64,000 nt of DNA from Rehmannia glutinosa (taxonomy: Eukaryota; Streptophyta; Magnoliopsida; Lamiales; Orobanchaceae). The position numbers and the translations under genes were made by a program. The stretch covers positions 82,656,477 through 82,720,476 of the forward strand of contig CM071928.1 of the NCBI GenBank assembly GCA_016081115.2, read 5' to 3'. How positions within the stretch are numbered: position 1 is the first letter of the stretch; every line of letters begins with the position of its first letter. The notes beneath the pieces were generated by a model. That model had not been told where the DNA came from. It made no database searches and saw only the letters and a program-made list of their open reading frames with translations. Shown piece by piece: positions 56,664-64,000 of the stretch.

Positions 56664-57066
56664 TTCCCATACTTTATTTCTCTCAAACTCGATTCACTCT
56701 TCTTGCATAGCTTGAATCCAATGTGTGTCGTCCAATGCTTGTGACACATCTTTGGGCTCTATTTTGCGAGATGAAGCATGTGAACATTGCTTCTTGTTGG
56801 GTTTGGATCTTGTCTTGACACCTTCTCTTATATCTCCAATGACAAGTTCGTGGATGGTCTCTCACCATCTTACGTCAAAGTTGAAGTAAGTTAATTTGGA
56901 TTGATCGACTTGCAATTTGTATTCTTCGTGGTCACTCTCTCGTGATCACTCATTTGCAGATTTTCCATTTGCTTTTGAGATTCAACTATCTCATCTTCTT
57001 CTCAATTGATAATCCCCGCCTTGACTTCAAAGATAGGGACTTTCAGAAGGTTGGATGATTCAAATT

Positions 57067-58400
57067 TTATCGGTGACTCTTCAATGTCTTCCCATTTACA
57101 TTTGGCTCATCGAATACTACATGAATGGATTCTTCGTAACCATAGTTCTTTTGTTGAGTATTCGTAGGCTTTGCTTTCGGTGAGTATCCTAAGAAGATAC
57201 CCTCATCGACTTTAGCATCAAAAGCCTTTAGGTTGTCTTTGCCATTGTTGTGGATGAAGCATTTACATCCAAATATCCCGAAATATGCAACATTTGGTTT
57301 TCTTCGATCCCAGGATCTCATAGGGAGTCTTTGTCATTTGTCTATTTATCATACATCCTGTTTTTTGGGTGTAGCAAGTTGTGTTGATTGCTTCAGCCCA
57401 AAATCTTTTGGTAACCCCCGCTTGACTAACATGGTCCTTGCCGCTTCTTTGAGGGTTCTATTTCTTCTTTCTCGCAACTCCATTCTCTTTGGAGTCCTTG
57501 CTGACGACAGTTCATGACCAATACCATTCTCAATACAATATCGAGTTATTATTCCATTGACAAACTCGGTTCCTCTATCCGATCTTATTTTGATAATGGT
57601 TTGACTCTTCTCATTTTGAATCCTCTTCATCAATTTGTGGTAGTTTTTGTAGAGTTTCTTTCTTCTTGCACATGAATATTGTCCATGTATATCTTGAGTA
57701 GTCATCTACTACCACCAAGGTGTATTTCTTTCCACTTATGTTGGCTGGTTCCACTTTGGGCCAAATAGATCCATATGAAGCGAGATGCAATATTCTAGTT
57801 GAGGATGGGCATGTCTTTTCTTTGAACGACAACTTGATTTGTTTTTCCTTCGACATGCGTCACATATACTCTCCTTCTTGATATCGAGTCGGAAGTCCTT
57901 CCACAAGATGACTTCTTGCAAGTTTGTTGATCGTTTTGAAATTCGGATGACTCGACTTTTTGTGCCACAACCAACTTGATTCATTTGTGCTTTTTTGCAA
58001 AGTAGGCAGTCTTTGGGTGTAGCGGTTGACCAATCTACTACATACATATTTTTCTGTCTACATCCTTGCAAAGACCACTTCATTTGATTCAATGTCTTTG
58101 ATTTGGCATATGCCCATGTTGAATCCAACATTGTAGCCCTTGTCACGAGTTGGATCGATGCTTAGTAAATTGAAGTTTAGTCCTTCAACATATGCAACAT
58201 CCGTGATTTCTAATCTATTCCTCTTGATGGATCCAATGCCTCTTATTTCACCGGGAGCTTCATTTCCTCCAAATATGACTTTGGCTCCTTTGACTTCCTT
58301 GAATTTTTGATTTCTCTTGTTTCTGTCATATGTCCGGGAAATGACCACTATCCATGTACCAGGTTCCTTGGCACTCACTGTTCCTTGAACCCGCAATAAA
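57067..58400 (-). pseudogene. Sirevirus element 3: pre-integrase and integrase
   Basis: Frames 58058-58396, 57736-58146, 57611-57856, 57349-57705 and 57067-57321 contain CDACRRKNKS (zinc module, shifted frame), VVVDDYSRYTWTIFM (first Asp), KIRSDRGTEFVNGII (second Asp), a Glu helix near 57460-57490 and FGIFGCKCFIHNNG. All catalytic segments are recognisable, but indels separate them. Confidence 0.85.
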
Positions 58401-59159
58401 GGAAATTAAGTTTTAGGTACCCATACTTGTGCGGGTCCGAGGGGTTAGAATTGTAAGATGATCCAACCAACCTATAGCCAAATGATTTGACTCTAAGAGG
58501 TTGCCATCTATCGTGCCATAATCATAATTAATCCTGGCAAATTGCTTGGGGATTCTGGTTCATACAAATTTGTCTCTTTTTGTCCGTATGTCTGCGTGTA
58601 TGTTTTAGCAATTGCCTTTCTTGGGTAATTGTGGTGTCTTTGAGTGTAGTGCCTAGGTGCATATGTGTCTTGATGAAAGCTCTTATGCTTTTGGAATGGC
58701 CTTTGTTGAGTTCAGGCCTTTGCCATTTGGGCTTGTATTCCATAAGTCTAGCCGATAGTTCACATTATTCCGATCGGCTTGGCTTGGATATTTTCTACCA
58801 TTCCCATCATATGTATTTCTTTTATGAGTTTTTCTGGGATTTTTGGTAGCTCGCTTCTTCTTTACTGAGTATTTTGTTTGAGTCTATTTGAGGACTCGGT
58901 GAATCTCTTCTCGGTGCCCTTTCAAAGACTCTCAATCGGTGTTTTCCTTTTCCTTTGTAACCAAGGCCGCTTTGCTTAGTATTGTGCTTTGGATTGAAAG
59001 TGTGTGCAACATTTAGAGTTTTGGATTTTTCGGACTCTTCATGACTTGAAGATCCTTTTTCCAAAATTACTCTTGAGGTTTGACATGGCACAAAGGAATT
59101 AAATCCTAAGCCCTGTCTTGTCTCCACATTCTCTTTGACTCATAATAAGATCATCCAAT

Positions 59160-60733
59160 GATTTAGATGCCTTAGTGAATGAGGCAATAACATTTTTGAG
59201 GTCATTCTCCTCTTTTCTATAGCAGCAATTTCTGCTATTAATTTAGCATTTTCACCTTTAAACTTTTATTCTCATTAACTATTTGACTTAGAGTACTCGG
59301 CTCCTTAGTCACTTTGAGTTTTGACTTTTGAGTAGGTGTTTTCCTCATTCAATAGTGTGTGTGAGGTTTTAATGTGCTCAAAATCTTTCATCATTTTGCC
59401 TAATGAATCATAAAGATCAGTGGGTGATGAAGTGTGTGTGTCACATCACTATCACTAGTGTCCGAGCTTGTTGAGTTAGATTGTACCTCATCTTCTTGAT
59501 CTTGTTCTTTGGCCATTAAGCGGATCAAGGCTTCTTCTTGAGTCACTTGAGTAGTCAACTTCACTTTGCTCTCGAGTCAATTTGTCTCTCTTGACTTGGC
59601 ATTTTGTCTCGTGATCTCTGCAGCCCATCATTGCCTTTTTCTTCTCTTGTCTTCTTTCTCTCAAGACCTTTCTTTCTTCTTCGTTCGCCTCTGTCTTGTT
59701 GACTACAGGATATGAGCGATCAATGGCATAGTGACCTGGTTGTCTACAATTCCAACATAGATATTCAGCCTTTTGATCGACTCTTTCTATTCTTGAGTTG
59801 TCGGCCCTTTGATACTCAACTTGTTGATGATCATTCTCTTGGTTGGCCTATCATCCCTTGATTTGGAGGAGGTGAGTGTCTTACGGAGGATTCACCCTTT
59901 CCTCTCTTGTAGTTCTTGTTAAAGAACTTGTTAAATCTTTTAACCATCGGGCTATTTCTTCCGGGTCAATTGCCTCTTTGACCTCAAACTCTCCTTCCAT
60001 CTTTGACAATTAGAGCAATTTGTTTTGGGTACAAATTTGTCTCTTCCTGGTCTTTCCTTCTCACTCAAACTCGTAGGCTTTGAGGTCCGAGAATAACTCA
60101 TGATTGGATGTCTTTGATAGGTCCATGGAGTGTCTCAATGCCATGACCTTCATTTCCCATTCAATTTGGGAGACTTTTTAGGATCTTCATACACATTTCT
60201 TCTCGTGTATATTCCTTTCCAAGTGTAGACTGACTCATTTGTGATTTCGTAAACCGAGCATCCAGTTGATCCAGGTTTTCTCCCGAGGTCATTTTAAAGT
60301 TCTCAAATTTTTGTCTGCCACCGATAGTTTGTTTTCTTTGATTTGCTCCGAGCCTTCGCAAATCAATGTCGATTTGTCCTGATTTCCTTAGCCGTTTTGC
60401 AAGATTTCACTTTATTGAACATGGCTTTGTCCAAGGTTTTGTAAAGAATGTCCTTGGCTACATTGTCCAGGTTGTATCTTTTTCTGTCATCATTTGTCCA
60501 CTCAGTTCTTGGTTTTTCAACCATGACTGGTCTGGGTGTCTTCTGATCTTCTTCCCCTTCACCGCAACTCTTAAATACATGTTTGTGTTCACCTTTAATA
60601 TTTGCAGAGGCTCATCTTCTATCACTATCCACATCTCATCATGTAATCTTTGATAGATGAGCTGCATACGAATTTTCCAATCATCAAATTCTTCAATAGT
60701 GAACATAGGAATGCGTGTTAGATTTGCTTCCAT
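59160..60733 (-). pseudogene. Sirevirus element 3: gag
   Basis: It starts at 60733 (MEANLTRIPMFTIEEFDDWK). KFENFKMTSGENLDQLDARF is at 60265-60325. The zinc knuckle reads CWNCRQPGHYAID followed by Arg instead of the last Cys (codon 59716-59718), so zinc binding would fail. The C-terminal coiled-coil region (59160-59400) is shifted. At least five frame changes. Compare the well-preserved plus-strand gag at 34756-35856. Confidence 0.85.
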
Positions 60734-60849
60734 GATAATAACTTTTAATGATAGAAAAGAGTTTTGAAAGTTTAAGTACTAAAGCAGACTTTTGAAAAGT
60801 TTGGAGATCTAGTTAAGAACCGGTCGATGCGGAGGGTTCAATGAACCAA

Positions 60850-60863
60850 CCGCTCCGATACCA
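60850..60863 (-). other. tRNA-iMet primer-binding site, Sirevirus element 3
   Basis: The minus strand reads TGGTATCGGAGCGG two bases after the 5' LTR end. Confidence 0.9.
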
Positions 60864-60865
60864 CT

Positions 60866-62402
60866 TGTAGGTCCCAAGGGGGTGTAAGTGTAAGGTTTAG
60901 AAGGGGGTTGAATAAACCTTACCAAATTTTCGATTTAGTCCTTTTAAATCTACTGAGTTCTACACAGTTTTGTGTCCTTGATGGACGATCGAATTAGTCA
61001 CTCAAGTAGAGTTAATCTCTCAATGAGACTCGAAATTAAGTACATTAAGAGTAACTCATTTGTTGGCTATAATTTGACTCAAGCGTGGTTTTGTTTTGTG
61101 GAAGACTTAACACCCTTAAGTTTGATTAAGCAAGTTTTTACTGACTTGATTTAGTACTTTATAAATTATCAAATGGATAGCAAATTTATCAACAGATATA
61201 AGCAATTTAAAAGTGCGAGAAATTTAAATCTTTGAAATGTAAATGACACAAGAAAGTTTTTATAGAGGTTCGAAGATGGGGTAATTCTTCTACTCCTCTC
61301 TTCTCCAACTCCCGGAGGAATCCACTAAGTAATGATCGAGTTTACAAAGTGGTAACAAACCCGGATACAAGTCTTGATCACAACACCGACTTGATCCTTT
61401 GGGACTCGATCTGGAGACGCCTTGATCACTCGGTGGCTTTTGACGACTCGCCTTCTTCACAGGGCACCGCCTTGCTACTATGACTCACTTGCTTAAGCAC
61501 TTTGGATTTGATCACGAAGCCCTCCAAGAGCTTAAGACTTGGTTCGACGCCTTGAACCTTTCTACAATCCTTCCCGGAATGTAGACCCCTTTGTTTTCAA
61601 AGGTTTCCTCTTCAATCTGGTTGAAGTTCTCTTTCCTTCACGAGGTAAGTGTTGGATTGATGTACTTCAAATGTAGGCTTGAGGATTGAGATTGTTTAAG
61701 TTTTACGATGTGCTTGTATATCTCACGTATGTGTCATTTATATTTCTTTCTCAAACAAACTCCTCGGCCTTTTATAGTGAACTTTCAAAAATTTTCCCGT
61801 TGAAGAGATAGGCTCATTTTTGAAAGTCACTTTGCGATCGTTGGCTTGCGAGTTCTTGGAATTGCCATTTCCTCGTATGAATTGTTTTATCACCTTTTCG
61901 CATTCGACACGGTGTAGTGCTTCCCATTGGTTCATTCCTTTTGCACGCTTCAGGGTCGAGCACTCCAAGAAAAGGTAGTATGGAGATATTACTTGTTTAA
62001 GTAAATCTCTTGATTTTCGGCAACGGTTCTTTTACGATTATCTCGACTTGACTGATTTTCCTTGCTTTCCCAGGTGACTTAGAGTCACTTCCAATCATGG
62101 ATGACTCTTTTCGGCCGACTTGAGACTTGGCTTCTCTTGAGTTGACTTGATGATGTTCCACTCATCTGCATCTCACCGCTTCTTGATCGAGTTCTGTCTG
62201 CTCTTCTTCTTTGACTAAATTGTCTCTCGTGAGTTTTCCTTCAAGCCTTGATTGTCTTCTTGCATGTTAGGGCGTAGGCGACTTAACTCGCTTGGCAGCT
62301 CTAATTGTTACAATACATTTAACAGCAAGAATTGGGGTGCCAACTTTCTATTCTAAGTTTTACATGGCATTCATCAAAATATAAACAATAAAATTCCTAA
62401 CA
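60866..62402 (-). repeat. 5' LTR of Sirevirus element 3
   Basis: 1,537 bp with plus-strand ends TGTAGGTCCC and TTCCTAACA, followed by GATAC. Confidence 0.93.
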
Positions 62403-63153
62403 GATACGGAAATGAAATGTGTGATTACAAAAAAATGCATTCATCAGAGATTAATGAATTCTGTTATGGCCGCTAATGACCTTGAATCATGTGTTACAGA
62501 ATTACAGATATCCAGATATCTGGATTACAGAGTACTGTACGGCCACCCCGAGTTCACTGGCTACGTGAAATGAAGAATTACAGAGTGTCATGGCCATTTT
62601 CGTGATCACGATTTATTCTTGGTATTAGTTGGACCATAACAGTAAAAGAATATGACCAAGCACGTGCATTTTATGTGTTTATGAATATTCTGAATAAAGT
62701 GTGTAAATGGTTACTAATGATGTGCCTATGTGATGTTAAATAACTTTTTATTGGATTATACTTGCTGAGGTTGCAACTCACCAAATGCAATGTTGTCAAT
62801 TTTTAGTTGATGTAGATAAAAGTGGATCTGTGGAGTGTAACAGAGGTTTAAAGCATGGATCAAAGGTCGGCCGGCTGGATTCTCATCCTTCTTCCTTAGC
62901 TCATCATTTGCATTTCATATAGGAATTTTTGTTTTTGATCTTTGAATGAAAAGGCATTGTCATTAATGTCTTGTAATGTAGAAAATGCACATGTGTGAAT
63001 AATGTTAAATATTTTTAAGTGAATACTTCCGCTTGCGAAAAAGGGTTACAGATCATGATTAACATGTTAATCTAATGTGAAATGCACTTGTGCTGCCTAT
63101 GAACTACTGTTTTATGCTATATGAATATGTGTTATAAGGATAAGGGTGTTACA

Positions 63154-64000
63154 GTCTTATTATCATTGATTTTTTTATTATTATAATATTATTATATGGA
63201 ATTAAAATATAATGATAACTAACTGGTATTTTTTCTCATCATCTTATTATAATAAATTGTATGGTTTCTAAAATTAATTTTTGATCATATTGTTATTATT
63301 TTTAGTTATATTTGAATATCAATAACTTCTCATGCATGGACACAAGTTAAAAGCTTCTTTTATTATATGTTATTGTTATCATGGTTTTGAAAAATATAAA
63401 TAGGAACCGACACGTTTTTTTTTCCAAGAAGCGGGTGTAAGTCTTAGAGGCGGGTTCGAGGCATAAGCCTCATCATGAAAGCATAAAATTAAAATCGCAA
63501 AACAATCTTTTCCAAAGTAAATAACATAAATAAAGACAACACAAATGTAAATATTGGTCCATTATTCTATTCTTCTGGAAGTGGATGCAATTCTTCTGGC
63601 TGGAAGTTGCAGAACGTGGACACTTTTTTATTTTGCTTTCCTGCACATAGAATGTTGCTTGCTGAGGAATAGTCTTATCTTTTGTTTTTCTGATTGCAAT
63701 AGACTTTATAGTTTTTTTTTGGGTTTGACAGTTTTTTATGATATAAACCTAGATTCTAGAGCCCTAATTGATTGCTAAGAATCAATATTTGCATATCCCA
63801 TAAGCCTGATAGGGATACTGAAAGGTTTTCTAGGTAAAATAAAAGGTAAAATAAAAGTTCATGCTTCAAGGTGTTCTATTTTTTTTAAGCCATGCATGAT
63901 TGTTATCATGTTATGATAAAAGGAACACCACACTTTAATCCTTACTACCCATGAAAACCGTTGTAATTTTAGACACCAATTTATATGTGTTGTCTTTCAT
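63154..64000. other. AT-rich intergenic, nothing recognised
   Basis: No gene seen. A short GC-richer stretch at 63425-63470 contains GGCGGGTTCGAGGCATAAGCC. The frame at 63554-63778 shows no known motif. Confidence 0.5.

Larger units (their letters stand above)
48361..62402 (-). mobile_element. Sirevirus (Maximus-like) copia element 3, complete structure
   Basis: A 14,042-bp minus-strand element: 5' LTR 60866-62402, tRNA-iMet primer site, gag, integrase, RT, RNase H, an env-like region of about 4 kb, polypurine tract, and 3' LTR 48361-49903. Perfect 5-bp duplications GATAC (48356-48360, 62403-62407). Size, primer site, polypurine tract and the extra 3' region fit Sireviruses. Every coding domain is broken by small indels. 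Confidence 0.93.
47990..63153 (+). repeat. right part of a Ty3/gypsy LTR, split by Sirevirus element 3
   Basis: The segments 47990-48360 and 62403-63153 are one LTR tail interrupted by the 14-kb insertion. It has an ATCGAGATAAGGGTACC region, a 39-bp repeat array across the insertion point, and ends GGGTGTTACA. Left boundary unknown. It could belong with the LTR start at 20147 (TGTAATACCC), but the outer 5-bp flanks differ. Confidence 0.5.

Overview
The window is from a plant nuclear genome, almost certainly a eudicot. The evidence is a two-exon CYP71-type cytochrome P450 remnant, Ty1/copia and Ty3/gypsy LTR retrotransposons of plant lineages (Sirevirus/Maximus-like, Tork-like, Tat-like, Athila-like), hAT relatives, LINE and SINE insertions, and AT-rich intergenic DNA with many (TA)n tracts. 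I see no intact host gene. The only host locus I can name is the P450, and it is dead. Everything else is mobile-element sequence in several nested layers.

Layout. 1-1719: end of an Athila-like gypsy element (minus strand, tRNA-Asp primer site, 1.6-kb LTR) inserted into a DUF4371/TTF-type hAT transposase relic (1720-3919). 3920-5770: two members of a terminal-inverted-repeat family bracketed by (TA)n, one carrying a ~150-200-bp tandem array. 7648-17959: P450 pseudogene. Its fourth codon is split by a 7.36-kb copia element (7658-15021, minus strand, perfect 5-bp TSD TGCTC), its intron holds a probable LINE 3' end, and its last codons hold a 238-bp SINE with a 15-bp TSD. 20147-21135: left part of a gypsy LTR, broken by a Sirevirus 3' LTR (21136-22667) followed by a long env-like region (to about 27554). 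27555-44180: a patchwork holding two copies of a 2.6-kb block (Tat-type LTR piece, unknown piece, gag-only copia), a second Sirevirus (30153-34752, minus), a Sirevirus gag on the plus strand (34753-36311) and the 3' half of a Tat-like gypsy element (36312-41220) with integrase, a 67-bp tandem array and an antisense gag-like ORF. 44258-47041: LINE RNase H remnant, a 612-bp hAT MITE and a third (TA)n-bracketed element. About 47990-63153: a gypsy LTR split by a complete 14.04-kb Sirevirus (48361-62402, TSD GATAC). The last 850 bases are AT-rich with no gene seen.

Nesting order can be read from target-site duplications and empty sites. The copia came after the P450 coding sequence. A 686-bp hAT MITE came after that copia, because the sister LTR has the empty site. 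An 842-bp hAT MITE came after the first Sirevirus, because the second has the empty site. The large Sirevirus landed inside a 39-bp repeat array of an older gypsy LTR.

The most unusual signal is in the copia family at 7658-15021 and 41538-44180. The usual tRNA-iMet primer site is absent. Two bases beyond the LTR there is instead a 13-nt sequence exactly complementary to a site inside the same LTR. This may be a self-priming or unusual-primer arrangement. Second is the 67-bp array after the Tat-like pol, whose repeats each contain two hairpins with partly compensatory changes.
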